DNA from: a virus
DNA: 64,000 bases
Strand: one strand, 5' to 3'
IMG/VR virus record: IMGVR_UViG_3300020370_000003
Span: 17,399-81,398 of that record
Part shown: piece by piece, positions 57,307 to 63,251 of the stretch
How positions within the stretch are numbered: position 1 is the stretch's first letter
How the letters are laid out: the number at the start of each line of letters is the position of its first letter
The notes under the pieces: generated by a model
The model's database searches: none
What the model was told of the DNA's origin: nothing
What the model saw: only the letters and a program-made list of their open reading frames with translations
Program-made: the position numbers and the translations under genes

Positions 57307-57447
57307 TCATTTAGTGACCCATAATCTGTTCTCTCTGATATACTCCCACTGTATAATGATTAACTCCTTAAGTGTTATAAACACATAGTTAATCTGTTCT
57401 CCGTATGTAACATTGTAGTGAGGGTAATCCTTTTTGTTAATTGTCAT
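57307..57447 (-). CDS. Small hypothetical protein (46 aa)
   Basis: The ORF starts MTINKKDYPHYNVTYGEQIN and ends in an aromatic/basic segment (IQWEYIRENRLWVTK). Its ATG overlaps the TGA of the preceding gene (ATGA junction), which supports translation. It ends four bases before the DnaA-box cluster. I do not recognise a family. Confidence 0.6.
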   Translation of the reverse strand: MTINKKDYPHYNVTYGEQINYVFITLKELIIIQWEYIRENRLWVTK

Positions 57448-57722
57448 TGTACGTCCTCATATCTTCCCTCTTGTGATTTATAACTAGACGGAGTAATTAC
57501 ATCCTCTTCCGTGTTAGTTTGTAATTCTAATTCATTCCAGTAAATGTTACTAACTAACAGGTTAACTTCGTTATATGGATAACAACTATGTTTTGCAATT
57601 TCAGGGTCTTTTTGCCATCTATGGAGTGTAAGAGTTATATACATTTTGTCAATGAAATTAACCTCTCCTATTTCATCTCTCCATTTGACAATTTGTCCTT
57701 TCTTAAACTCATTTAGTTGCAT
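57444..57722 (-). CDS. Small hypothetical protein with SH3-like N-terminus (92 aa)
   Basis: I chose the ATG at 57722 because a strong Shine-Dalgarno sequence (AAGGAGG) lies seven bases upstream; the frame is open further upstream but without such a site. The protein begins MQLNEFKKGQIVKWRDEIGE and continues VNFIDKMYITLTLHRW, a small beta-barrel-like pattern (G-x-I-V-x-W ... G-x-V ... YIT) that recurs in short cyanophage proteins. The C-terminal third is acidic. Function unknown. It sits in an early operon between the 62-aa and 46-aa genes. Confidence 0.7.
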   Translation of the reverse strand: MQLNEFKKGQIVKWRDEIGEVNFIDKMYITLTLHRWQKDPEIAKHSCYPYNEVNLLVSNIYWNELELQTNTEEDVITPSSYKSQEGRYEDVQ

Positions 57723-57732
57723 GTAATCCTCC

Positions 57733-57921
57733 TTAGTGATTATCAATAATATCCCAAAACCATCCGATTGATTTGATATAATCAAAGCATGAAAAACGTG
57801 GGAGATCTTTATATCTATCACCCCTAGAGTTTCTAACACCGTCCATGTACAATTCTAGGTCACTAATTGTTTCAAACGTACCATGTAATTTGTCGTCTGA
57901 ATCATATACTTTATACTGCAT
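57733..57921 (-). CDS. Small hypothetical protein (62 aa)
   Basis: The ORF starts MQYKVYDSDDKLHGTFETIS and continues DLELYMDGVRNSRGDRY. The N-terminus looks like a small beta hairpin followed by a helix. It begins two bases after the previous gene stop and ends ten bases before the next Shine-Dalgarno site. Family unknown. Confidence 0.65.
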   Translation of the reverse strand: MQYKVYDSDDKLHGTFETISDLELYMDGVRNSRGDRYKDLPRFSCFDYIKSIGWFWDIIDNH

Positions 57922-57923
57922 GA

Positions 57924-58196
57924 TTAGATGTGTATGTAATAACGAAGGTCACCAGATATCTCACCATGAATGTTATTTTCTGGGTCATCTTTTAACCTAC
58001 AAAATCTTCTTACTGGCACAACTGCGATACAATCTTCATCCCAACATAGGGCATCTTGTTGTAACATATCGTCAGAAAATGATTGTAATTCTGTTAACAA
58101 ATCAAGGTAAGTCATAGTGTCGTTTGTGTTAAATTGGTGGACATAACTATCCCATCCTGTTGTTAATGTATTCCAAGGGATTAGGATAGGGTGCAT
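57924..58196 (-). CDS. Small hypothetical protein (90 aa)
   Basis: The protein starts MHPILIPWNTLTTGWDSYVH and includes YLDLLTELQSFSDDMLQQDA and AVVPVRRFCRLKDDPENN. Its ATG overlaps the TAA of the upstream gene (TAATG), so it is translationally coupled. No family is recognised. It is an early-region gene in a compact five-gene operon. Confidence 0.65.
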   Translation of the reverse strand: MHPILIPWNTLTTGWDSYVHQFNTNDTMTYLDLLTELQSFSDDMLQQDALCWDEDCIAVVPVRRFCRLKDDPENNIHGEISGDLRYYIHI

Positions 58197-58516
58197 TACT
58201 TATAGTGTACCATATTGTCGAGGTTGTTAACATTTTCACTCGGCAAATCTGTGCCACTCTTAGTAACATACTCCTTAATAATAGCGTATGCTTGATTAAA
58301 AATAGGAGTGAAATCTAATTCCCCTCGCAAACAATGAGCGAGTTCATCTATCTGCTCTGATGTTAAACAATGGTCAGGATGTCTAATATCACATAGAGGG
58401 ATAGTATGCTCTACTAATTCATTTAAATTAATAGTGATTTCGTAGTCACGATATACTGGCATGGGTGGATTAGGGTGTCGTTGTTGATAATCAGGAGTGA
58501 TGATTACTTCGGGCAT
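58196..58516 (-). CDS. Small hypothetical protein (106 aa)
   Basis: I place the start at the ATG at 58516 (MPEVIITPDYQQRHPNPPMP) because the more upstream ATG at 58558 lies inside a terminator hairpin. The body contains YEITINLNELVEHTIPLCDI and LTSEQIDELAHCLRGELDF, a beta strand then two helices. It overlaps the next gene by one base (TAATG). No family is recognised. No promoter is obvious between it and the terminator, so it may depend on read-through. Confidence 0.65.
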   Translation of the reverse strand: MPEVIITPDYQQRHPNPPMPVYRDYEITINLNELVEHTIPLCDIRHPDHCLTSEQIDELAHCLRGELDFTPIFNQAYAIIKEYVTKSGTDLPSENVNNLDNMVHYK

Positions 58517-58531
58517 AATGTTATTTAGAGG

Positions 58532-58563
58532 CAAAAAAATCGGGGCGTGGATAACCACAACCC
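58532..58563 (-). terminator. Rho-independent terminator after the 42-aa gene
   Basis: On the minus strand AGGGTTGTGG / CCACGCCCC form a stem with one mismatch and a TTAT loop, followed by GATTTTTTT. It lies 27 bases after the stop codon of the small gene at 58590-58718 and should attenuate or end transcription before the 106-aa gene. Confidence 0.65.
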
Positions 58564-58589
58564 TAACATATTGTTGATAGATCTATACA

Positions 58590-58718
58590 TTATTGGCATA
58601 AATCTTCAAATCTTGCTTTAGCAATAGACTCACATTGTTCTTCATCAAATTGAGGATATTCTTCTAATACTTCCTCAAATAGTGTTTCTAATATGCTCTC
58701 GTGATGTAATACTGACAT
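58590..58718 (-). CDS. Small acidic helical protein (42 aa)
   Basis: The ORF starts MSVLHHESILETLFEEVLEE and ends ARFEDLCQ. It is acidic and probably all helical. A short protein ending in a similar RFxDLCQ sequence is common in cyanophage early regions as far as I recall, function unknown. Its ATG lies two bases after the previous stop and a terminator follows. Confidence 0.65.
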   Translation of the reverse strand: MSVLHHESILETLFEEVLEEYPQFDEEQCESIAKARFEDLCQ

Positions 58719-58720
58719 AA

Positions 58721-58897
58721 TTAAATTGCCTCAAATTGGTTTACAATAACATCCTCTAATTCTGATATTCTATTATCATCAATTAGGGAAAGATAGTCTA
58801 CTAAAATCTCATTTAAGAGATTCTCTCGTTTATACTCAGGATAGTCAGATAGTAGACAATCTATAACATCTGACTTGAGATTTAATGCTCTTGACAT
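58721..58897 (-). CDS. Small acidic hypothetical protein (58 aa)
   Basis: The start at 58897 (MSRALNLKSDVIDCLLSDYP) is chosen because it follows the preceding stop by five bases and has TAGGAG about eleven bases upstream; a longer frame would overlap the upstream gene by 50 bases. The protein is acidic and helical (NLLNEILVDYLSLIDDN). Family unknown. Confidence 0.6.
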   Translation of the reverse strand: MSRALNLKSDVIDCLLSDYPEYKRENLLNEILVDYLSLIDDNRISELEDVIVNQFEAI

Positions 58898-58902
58898 AAT
58901 AA

Positions 58903-59130
58903 TTAAACTCCTACTAATGATACTGAATTTGCATAATCTTGTTTTAGATGTAAACAAGTCTTATGAATTTGGAAGAGTAAAGACATATCAACTCCCTCCC
59001 AATCTGTCCACTCTGATACATAATCCCAAGCGTCAAAATCGCCTGTATTATCAACATTTAGTGGGCATGATTTAAACTCTAAATCTTCATCAATCCAGAA
59101 GATTCTTCCAAAAGCGTCACTACTATACAT
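58903..59130 (-). CDS. Small acidic hypothetical protein (75 aa)
   Basis: The ATG at 59130 has GGAGG nine bases upstream and is preferred over an ATG 27 bases earlier. The protein starts MYSSDAFGRIFWIDEDLEFK and contains DAWDYVSEWTDWEGVDMSLL, Asp- and Trp-rich, so negatively charged with exposed aromatic residues. It overlaps the preceding 86-aa gene by eight bases. Family unknown. Confidence 0.65.
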   Translation of the reverse strand: MYSSDAFGRIFWIDEDLEFKSCPLNVDNTGDFDAWDYVSEWTDWEGVDMSLLFQIHKTCLHLKQDYANSVSLVGV

Positions 59131-59383
59131 TGTAAGTAACCTCCGTTGATGATACAAATTGATGGCAATTTGAGTGGTCTACGTTGTTATCAACGTACTT
59201 AAATGTATGAATCTTGTCATACACTTCGTTGACATACTGTTGAGTAGTCATAATTCTTTTGGACATAGTTTTGCCCATAAATGTTAACACCCTTAGAACT
59301 TTGTCGTGATGTTTAACATTATCCCATGTTTTTACAGGATAGTAGTCACTAACCATGTGACCAGATTTTGAAGAAAGTTGCAT
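59123..59383 (-). CDS. Small hypothetical protein (86 aa)
   Basis: The protein starts MQLSSKSGHMVSDYYPVKTW and has a basic, helical centre (KVLRVLTFMGKTMSKRIMTT, then QQYVNEVYDKIHTF). It is followed with an eight-base overlap by the 75-aa gene. No family is recognised. Confidence 0.6.
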   Translation of the reverse strand: MQLSSKSGHMVSDYYPVKTWDNVKHHDKVLRVLTFMGKTMSKRIMTTQQYVNEVYDKIHTFKYVDNNVDHSNCHQFVSSTEVTYNV

Positions 59384-59416
59384 AATAAACTCCGTAATGT
59401 GTGTAATTAAATGTTA

Positions 59417-59728
59417 TTAAACTTGGGACATTGCCAAGTCTTTGAGATAATCTTCAGCACAATCTTGTGCGTCAAAAATGTTATCAAAAGAACCGAGATT
59501 GACTGATGTACCTATAAGGCAACCTTTAGAGTCATCATAGTTCATAGACTCAACCTTGAAAAGGTCTCCACCGTAGTGATAGATTGAGAGATTAGGGTCT
59601 AGAGTATTCTCACGTCTGTAAGAATCAAATGAAGAGGTTCTCACACCCTGAGACCACTCGAAACCTAGATAGTCGTCACATAGATTGACGCACTGTTGAA
59701 AAAGAGTTTTAGAATTTGAATTTGACAT
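59417..59728 (-). CDS. Small hypothetical protein (103 aa)
   Basis: The protein starts MSNSNSKTLFQQCVNLCDDY and includes SIYHYGGDLFKVESMNYDD and a helical C-terminus (FDAQDCAEDYLKDLAMSQ). It is the first gene after early promoter B. Its 5' leader holds a perfect 9-bp hairpin (59759-59767 with 59782-59790). Family unknown. Confidence 0.65.
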   Translation of the reverse strand: MSNSNSKTLFQQCVNLCDDYLGFEWSQGVRTSSFDSYRRENTLDPNLSIYHYGGDLFKVESMNYDDSKGCLIGTSVNLGSFDNIFDAQDCAEDYLKDLAMSQV

Positions 59729-59758
59729 AATTTTGAAATTGAATGTTTGTTACCTTTG

Positions 59759-59790
59759 ATAATCAAGTGATTTTGCTCTTCCTTGATTAT
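59759..59790 (-). promoter_or_regulatory. Leader hairpin downstream of promoter B
   Basis: ATAATCAAG and CTTGATTAT form a perfect 9-bp inverted repeat around a 14-base loop within the predicted 5' leader of the 103-aa gene, directly downstream of the -10 of promoter B. There is no T-run, so it is not a terminator. It could stabilise the mRNA or be a protein-binding site. Confidence 0.45.
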
Positions 59791-59796
59791 GTACTT

Positions 59797-59855
59797 AATA
59801 TAGCATAGATTTGACCAAAAATCAAGCGACTTTGTGCCACTTTGTATGCTGTCAC
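59797..59855 (-). promoter_or_regulatory. Early promoter with dyad element, copy B
   Basis: The -10 is TATATT (59797-59802) with an extended TG (TGCTATATT), and the -35 is TTGATT with a 17-bp spacer. The dyad at 59834-59855 reads GTGACAG-N8-GTGGCAC on the minus strand, 31 bp upstream of the -10. It precedes the 103-aa gene operon. Confidence 0.7.
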
Positions 59856-59860
59856 TAGGT

Positions 59861-60070
59861 TTATCTGATGTAACCGTTTTCGGTTACCATGAAAGCATCT
59901 AGTCTAGGGATATCCAAATCAGCGTCATCAAAATCTATTTTAGCACACCCATAGACTCCCCACTCGCTCAACTCTTGAACGAATTCTGCCCAGTTAGCAC
60001 ATACACATGCTACATTCTGAAAGTTTTCAACCTCTAGAATTCTGTTGATGATGGTTTGAGTTTTTGACAT
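59861..60070 (-). CDS. Small hypothetical protein (69 aa)
   Basis: The protein starts MSKTQTIINRILEVENFQNV and includes CVCANWAEFVQELSEWGVYG and an Asp-rich stretch (KIDFDDADLDIPRL). It is the only gene between promoter C and promoter B, so it is probably monocistronic or followed by read-through. Its stop lies five bases before dyad copy B. Family unknown. Confidence 0.65.
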   Translation of the reverse strand: MSKTQTIINRILEVENFQNVACVCANWAEFVQELSEWGVYGCAKIDFDDADLDIPRLDAFMVTENGYIR

Positions 60071-60095
60071 AATGCTCTTTGAATCTTATATACTC

Positions 60096-60154
60096 ATTAT
60101 ACACACGCAACCACCCCAAATGGGAAAAATATGTGCCAGTTTATCCACTGGCAC
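60096..60154 (-). promoter_or_regulatory. Early promoter with perfect dyad element, copy C
   Basis: The -10 is TATAAT (60096-60101). The dyad at 60133-60154 is perfect: GTGCCAG-N8-CTGGCAC, 31 bp upstream of the -10. A CCCATT rather than a TTGACA-like hexamer sits at the -35 position, so activation by a protein at the dyad would make sense. It precedes the 69-aa gene. Confidence 0.75.
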
Positions 60155-60170
60155 AAGATCTGTTGACTGT

Positions 60171-60419
60171 TTATTTAACTACATTTAGTCTAGGAAATTG
60201 TTGGGTTACGTTATCAAGTAACTCTTCAAATAACTCAGGGTCATAATCATTAATGTTCTCTTTTAACTCGTTTGATGTAAACTGTTCGTATGTAAATACG
60301 AGGTCATCATACACATATTGTACGAGTGTTTTAGTGTCCATACCATCAACAATTATCTCTGCGAACTGTTCAATTAGTTCCTTCTTTTGTTGTGGTGTGA
60401 ATGATACTTTGTTAGTCAT
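60171..60419 (-). CDS. Small acidic protein, paralogue of the 61116-61373 gene (82 aa)
   Basis: The protein begins MTNKVSFTPQQKKELIEQFA and includes TLVQYVYDDLVFTYEQFTSN and ELFEELLDNVTQQF. Its plan (TPQQxxELI...DxMxxxxLxxxVxxxL...EL...E.xxELxDNVT) matches the 85-aa product of 61116-61373, so the two arose by duplication. Acidic and helical; function unknown. It is the last gene of the operon driven by promoter D, and overlaps the preceding gene by one base. Confidence 0.65.
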   Translation of the reverse strand: MTNKVSFTPQQKKELIEQFAEIIVDGMDTKTLVQYVYDDLVFTYEQFTSNELKENINDYDPELFEELLDNVTQQFPRLNVVK

Positions 60420-60727
60420 TAGTCGTGAAATCCTGTAATGAATGGTTCGGGGTTAATGTTAGTTAAGGCATCTATCTCTGCCTCGTGAATATCAACTGCT
60501 GTCTCTAACTTCTCAAAGATGTTATCAACATCATTATTAAAGTTCTCATCATCAGTATCATCACTGTTCTGAATGTACCCTTCTAAAACATATAATATGG
60601 TGCTAATTTGGTTGACAGTTAGTGATACTGGCAACTCACATTCTTCAATGCCACGTTGTAAGATAGTCTTAGCATCTAACTCACTATTAGTGGCATTAGG
60701 ATTTGCTGATTGTTGATACTTAGTCAT
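60419..60727 (-). CDS. Small acidic hypothetical protein (102 aa)
   Basis: The ATG at 60727 (MTKYQQSANPNATNSELDAK) is preferred to one 12 bases upstream because GGAG lies seven bases before it and the start overlaps the zinc-ribbon gene stop (ATGA). The protein is acidic and helical (TVNQISTILYVLEGYIQNSD; NDVDNIFEKLETAVDIHEA). Family unknown. Confidence 0.65.
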   Translation of the reverse strand: MTKYQQSANPNATNSELDAKTILQRGIEECELPVSLTVNQISTILYVLEGYIQNSDDTDDENFNNDVDNIFEKLETAVDIHEAEIDALTNINPEPFITGFHD

Positions 60728-60888
60728 GCTAATCTCCATGAGGTTTTTGTTACTGAAGACCTACAACATTGGCAGGTTAATGCACTCCAACTGAAGTGAA
60801 ATACGAGTGCTGTTTGTGAACAACAAGGGCATTTTATCCACTTGCCGTTATTACCAGCACGAGTGTATCTTGTGACGTTATTTGTCAT
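60724..60888 (-). CDS. Small zinc-ribbon protein (54 aa)
   Basis: The protein starts MTNNVTRYTRAGNNGKWIKC and has a C-P-C-C motif followed ~18 residues later by C-Q-C-C (KCPCCSQTALVFHFSWSALT, then CQCCRSS). Two CxxC knuckles in this spacing indicate a zinc ribbon. Similar short CxxC...FHFSWSALxC proteins occur in cyanophage early regions as far as I recall. It could bind DNA, RNA or host RNA polymerase; which is not determined. It sits two bases after the preceding stop and overlaps the next start by four bases. Confidence 0.75.
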   Translation of the reverse strand: MTNNVTRYTRAGNNGKWIKCPCCSQTALVFHFSWSALTCQCCRSSVTKTSWRLA

Positions 60889-61116
60889 TTATGCCTCCCA
60901 ATAAAGTGCATTAAACTCGGCAATGTTTAGGTGTTCATCATCATGTACACGACCTAATTGCTCATCATCACCTTCACAATCAAAGATGAATTCCTCACAG
61001 AAGTATTCAACTGAGCAACCTAATTTCTCTGCTGCTCTTAAGAATTCTCCTATATGTTCATCACTTAAATCTAACTCATCAATGCAAAATGCAATGTCAC
61101 GTTCTAACTGAGTCAT
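60889..61116 (-). CDS. Small acidic hypothetical protein (75 aa)
   Basis: The protein starts MTQLERDIAFCIDELDLSDE and continues FLRAAEKLGCSVEYFCEEFI, with an acidic C-terminus ending FNALYWEA. Its strong negative charge and helical pattern could suit a DNA mimic or an inhibitor of a host protein, but nothing proves it. It overlaps the preceding gene by one base. Family unknown. Confidence 0.65.
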   Translation of the reverse strand: MTQLERDIAFCIDELDLSDEHIGEFLRAAEKLGCSVEYFCEEFIFDCEGDDEQLGRVHDDEHLNIAEFNALYWEA

Positions 61117-61373
61117 CAGAATTTACCTCCATTGTTGTTAATGTCAAGTACAGTTTCGTTAGTTACGTTATCAATTAACTCATCTAATGTTTCCTCATCC
61201 CATGTATATTTAATCTCATCACATAACTCTTCCCTAGATTCAATTTCTCTTAAATCTTGTGTTAGAGTTTGTGTTACAAATGAAATCAAATCATCCATTT
61301 CCATACTATCAACTTGTAACTGAACTGTCTGTTTAATTAGTTCATCCCACTGAGGTGTAGTTAGTTCTCTCAT
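61116..61373 (-). CDS. Small acidic protein, paralogue of the 60171-60419 gene (85 aa)
   Basis: The protein starts MRELTTPQWDELIKQTVQLQ and ends ELIDNVTNETVLDINNNGGK plus F. The ending NETVLDxNNxGGK(F/Y) is, to my recollection, a recurrent cyanophage early-protein signature. It is clearly related to the 82-aa product encoded at 60171-60419 along its whole length. Acidic, helical and of unknown function. It lies in the promoter D operon. Confidence 0.68.
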   Translation of the reverse strand: MRELTTPQWDELIKQTVQLQVDSMEMDDLISFVTQTLTQDLREIESREELCDEIKYTWDEETLDELIDNVTNETVLDINNNGGKF

Positions 61374-61375
61374 TG

Positions 61376-61507
61376 TTAGTTACCCCTCTTAATTTGTTTT
61401 TGTAATTTGTTAAATTGTTTAGATTCTTTAGGTGTTAATCCTGAAAAATAGTTGAGAAGATTGCCTTCGTAACTATCAAATAGTGCATCTAATTGTTTGT
61501 TCTTCAT
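61376..61507 (-). CDS. Small hypothetical protein (43 aa)
   Basis: The ORF starts MKNKQLDALFDSYEGNLLNY and has a basic, helical C-terminus (ESKQFNKLQKQIKRGN). It fits exactly between its neighbours with two-base gaps on both sides, which supports it as a gene although it is short. Family unknown. Confidence 0.65.
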   Translation of the reverse strand: MKNKQLDALFDSYEGNLLNYFSGLTPKESKQFNKLQKQIKRGN

Positions 61508-61509
61508 TG

Positions 61510-61761
61510 TTATACACCCCACTCAAATCTTGGGTTTTCAAGTATAATATCTCTCACTCTTTCTCTGTCTAAACTATCACCATCACCCCAAGAATAATGA
61601 ACATATTCTAAGTCACCCTTCTCAATCCTTTTCTTATATGTAAAGAAGGCATCATAAATGTGACCCTTAGTTAATCCTTGAATAGGGTATAAATCACTGT
61701 TTGGTGCATAGAAATCCCAAACATAATTTACAAACTTGTTTAATTCTTTGATAGTTGGCAT
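61510..61761 (-). CDS. Small hypothetical protein (83 aa)
   Basis: The protein starts MPTIKELNKFVNYVWDFYAP and includes GLTKGHIYDAFFTYKKRIEK and WGDGDSLDRERVRDIILEN. An AAGGAGG Shine-Dalgarno sequence lies upstream within the end of the 39-aa gene. Its ATG overlaps that gene's stop by one base. Family unknown. Confidence 0.7.
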   Translation of the reverse strand: MPTIKELNKFVNYVWDFYAPNSDLYPIQGLTKGHIYDAFFTYKKRIEKGDLEYVHYSWGDGDSLDRERVRDIILENPRFEWGV

Positions 61762-61880
61762 TACTTTTTACCCTCCTTAGTTGTAGATTTGATTGAAAGA
61801 TTAGATAAGAAGTAATAACGAATTGTTGGAGTTGGATTTACCAACTGTTCATACACTTCTTTTGAAAGACTTGTGTTCAT
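61761..61880 (-). CDS. Small hypothetical protein (39 aa)
   Basis: The ORF starts MNTSLSKEVYEQLVNPTPTI and ends in a Lys-rich tail (KSTTKEGKK). It is the first ORF downstream of promoter D. Its stop overlaps the next ATG (TAATG) and its 3' end carries the Shine-Dalgarno sequence of that gene, so it could act as a leader peptide as well as a gene. Confidence 0.55.
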   Translation of the reverse strand: MNTSLSKEVYEQLVNPTPTIRYYFLSNLSIKSTTKEGKK

Positions 61881-61905
61881 AGGTTGAATTCGTTTGAACA
61901 TTCTT

Positions 61906-61962
61906 ATTATAAGGGATATTCAGGGTGAATGGGAAAATAGTGGACAGTTTGAGATCTGTCAC
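61906..61962 (-). promoter_or_regulatory. Early promoter with dyad element, copy D
   Basis: The -10 is TATAAT (61906-61911). The dyad at 61941-61962 reads GTGACAG-N8-CTGTCCA on the minus strand, 29 bp upstream of the -10, with CCCATT in the -35 position as in copies C and E. It drives the eight-gene operon 61880-60171. Confidence 0.7.
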
Positions 61963-62156
61963 GCCTTAATTGATACCATTATATCAGGTGCTAAGGTAAG
62001 ATATACTAAAGGTGGAAATGTTGGTTCAATATCAATAACCTCTAGTGAATTAGCAGGATAATATCTACCATTAGAATCATCATAAAAGGTGACTTCAGTG
62101 TTACTTTGTTCATCATTTAACTTGCTTAAATGTTCTGCTAATTCTTTATATGTCAT
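61959..62156 (-). CDS. Small acidic hypothetical protein (65 aa)
   Basis: The protein starts MTYKELAEHLSKLNDEQSNT and continues EVTFYDDSNGRYYPANSLEV. The pattern KELxxxLxxLxxxQxxxxVTxYDxxxxxYYPAxSLEV is one I recall from short cyanophage early proteins, function unknown. It overlaps the preceding gene by four bases, and its stop lies inside dyad copy D. Confidence 0.68.
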   Translation of the reverse strand: MTYKELAEHLSKLNDEQSNTEVTFYDDSNGRYYPANSLEVIDIEPTFPPLVYLTLAPDIMVSIKA

Positions 62157-62389
62157 ACAATGTCCTCCTTAAGTATAAACCAATCTTGACGAAATACTAT
62201 CTCATTATCAACTTCTTCCCCTAACTTGTTAAATGATTTGTTTAAACAAGGAACACCAAGTTTCCCATCTGGGTATAAACTATCGAGCATAATCTTGAAC
62301 CATTGGTTATTAGCATCATGCTCAAATTGTTCTAAATCAGGAAAGAAAGATTGACTCCAATTAGTCTCATTGTATGTTAAGTTAGTCAT
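62153..62389 (-). CDS. Small acidic hypothetical protein (78 aa)
   Basis: The protein starts MTNLTYNETNWSQSFFPDLE and includes NQWFKIMLDSLYPDGKLGVP. It is separated from the upstream gene by one base and overlaps the downstream gene by four bases. Family unknown. Confidence 0.65.
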   Translation of the reverse strand: MTNLTYNETNWSQSFFPDLEQFEHDANNQWFKIMLDSLYPDGKLGVPCLNKSFNKLGEEVDNEIVFRQDWFILKEDIV

Positions 62390-62390
62390 G

Positions 62391-62621
62391 TTAATCCTCC
62401 GTTGGTGTGATGTACTTTAGTGCCTTATCATCAGTTGTTTCTAACAATTTACCTACCTTATATTCAAATCCATCACATCTTTCAACCTCCTCATAATGTT
62501 GGCAATGTTCAAAATCAGATGCAATTCTTTTTGCTTCAGTTTTATTATTTGCACCAACTGTTACTGAATAATATACAATTTTCTTTGCTTCAAATGTGTA
62601 AGCATTTAATAAATCAGACAT
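62391..62621 (-). CDS. Small hypothetical protein (76 aa)
   Basis: The protein starts MSDLLNAYTFEAKKIVYYSV and includes TVGANNKTEAKRIASDFEHC, a beta strand then helix pattern like short phage proteins with a YYxVTVxAxNxxEA core. It is the first gene of the 62621-61959 operon, yet a terminator lies just upstream and no dyad promoter is visible; its promoter is unclear. Family unknown. Confidence 0.65.
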   Translation of the reverse strand: MSDLLNAYTFEAKKIVYYSVTVGANNKTEAKRIASDFEHCQHYEEVERCDGFEYKVGKLLETTDDKALKYITPTED

Positions 62622-62644
62622 TGGAATTTACCTCATAATGTGAA

Positions 62645-62668
62645 TAAAAAAGGGGGAATTCCACCCCC
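62645..62668 (-). terminator. Rho-independent terminator
   Basis: On the minus strand GGGGG-TGGAATT-CCCCC followed by TTTTTT forms a G/C stem and T-run. It follows the short 33-aa ORF and ends the transcript coming from promoter F. Confidence 0.8.
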
Positions 62669-62675
62669 TAAGTAT

Positions 62676-62777
62676 TTAACTGTTTGCAACAAAGTCATCA
62701 ATAATTTGTACAACTTCTGCTGCTGTTTGTGCATCTTCAAGTAGATTGAATAGTGCAACTTCAGGATTAAATGCCAT
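62676..62777 (-). CDS. Very small hypothetical protein (33 aa)
   Basis: A 33-codon ORF starts MAFNPEVALFNLLEDAQTAA and ends just before a terminator. The same frame stays open for about 20 more codons upstream (…KYDLKLLFDVPFFTTI) but contains no ATG, GTG or TTG that I can find, so the gene may be a shortened remnant or use another start. It is followed by a terminator, which supports it as the last translated unit of the transcript. Confidence 0.45.
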   Translation of the reverse strand: MAFNPEVALFNLLEDAQTAAEVVQIIDDFVANS

Positions 62778-62840
62778 GATTGTAGTAAAGAAAGGAACAT
62801 CAAATAGTAGTTTTAAGTCATACTTAGGACTAAGGATTGA

Positions 62841-63167
62841 TTACCTTAAGTATAGGTAACCACCTGCCCAATCTGCTCTTGCGAAACACTTTTCACGTTG
62901 ATTAATGATTCTTAAATCATATCTAACGTGCTTTGCTGGTGACTTCCAAGATGCTGGTTTGTAAACTTCGCCAGTGTTCTTATCAATGAAAGCATGAACA
63001 CCTCCATCAACTTGAATAATTTTGATGTACTTCTTACCTACTTTAGTTTCAAACTTTACAGGACTATTTGAATCAGGGTAACGTGAATTGTAGTTTGCTT
63101 CAAGAGCATCCACCAAATCCATTGCCCACATTTCAACTCTTGTTTGTAATTGGTTTGAGACTGTCAT
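62841..63167 (-). CDS. Conserved small phage protein (108 aa)
   Basis: I place the start at the ATG at 63167 (MTVSNQLQTRVEMWAMDLVD) because upstream ATGs in the same frame (63206, 63236) lie at or before the -10 of promoter F and would be outside the transcript. The protein contains KKYIKIIQVDGGVHAFIDKN, TGEVYKPASWKSPAKHVRYD and a C-terminal CFARADWAGGYLYLR. I recall short cyanophage proteins with the same DKxTGEVYKxASWxxPAK and GGYLY pattern, function unknown. Confidence 0.72.
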   Translation of the reverse strand: MTVSNQLQTRVEMWAMDLVDALEANYNSRYPDSNSPVKFETKVGKKYIKIIQVDGGVHAFIDKNTGEVYKPASWKSPAKHVRYDLRIINQREKCFARADWAGGYLYLR

Positions 63168-63194
63168 AAAGGTGTCTTTGTTTGGTACTCTGTT

Positions 63195-63251
63195 ATTATA
63201 GGTCATTTTAGAGGCAGTGGGTAGAATAGTGGTCACTTTGATTACTGTCCT
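63195..63251 (-). promoter_or_regulatory. Early promoter with dyad element, copy F
   Basis: The -10 is TATAAT (63195-63200). The dyad-like element at 63230-63251 reads AGGACAG-N8-GTGACCA on the minus strand, 29 bp upstream. It is the most degenerate copy but keeps the spacing. It overlaps the end of the 53-aa gene and precedes the 108-aa gene. Confidence 0.6.

Noticed and set aside
57723-57839. 39-residue N-terminal extension of the 92-aa gene
   Set aside because: The strong AAGGAGG site sits before the internal ATG at 57722, and the extension overlaps the 62-aa gene almost completely.
58522-58528. CTAAATA on the minus strand resembling a late promoter core ahead of the 106-aa gene
   Set aside because: It is only about six bases from the chosen ATG, so the transcript would have almost no leader, and the core has C instead of A at its first position.
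63168-63236. N-terminal extension of the 108-aa gene to 63236
   Set aside because: Promoter F has its -10 at 63195-63200, so ATGs at 63206 and 63236 would lie upstream of transcription start.
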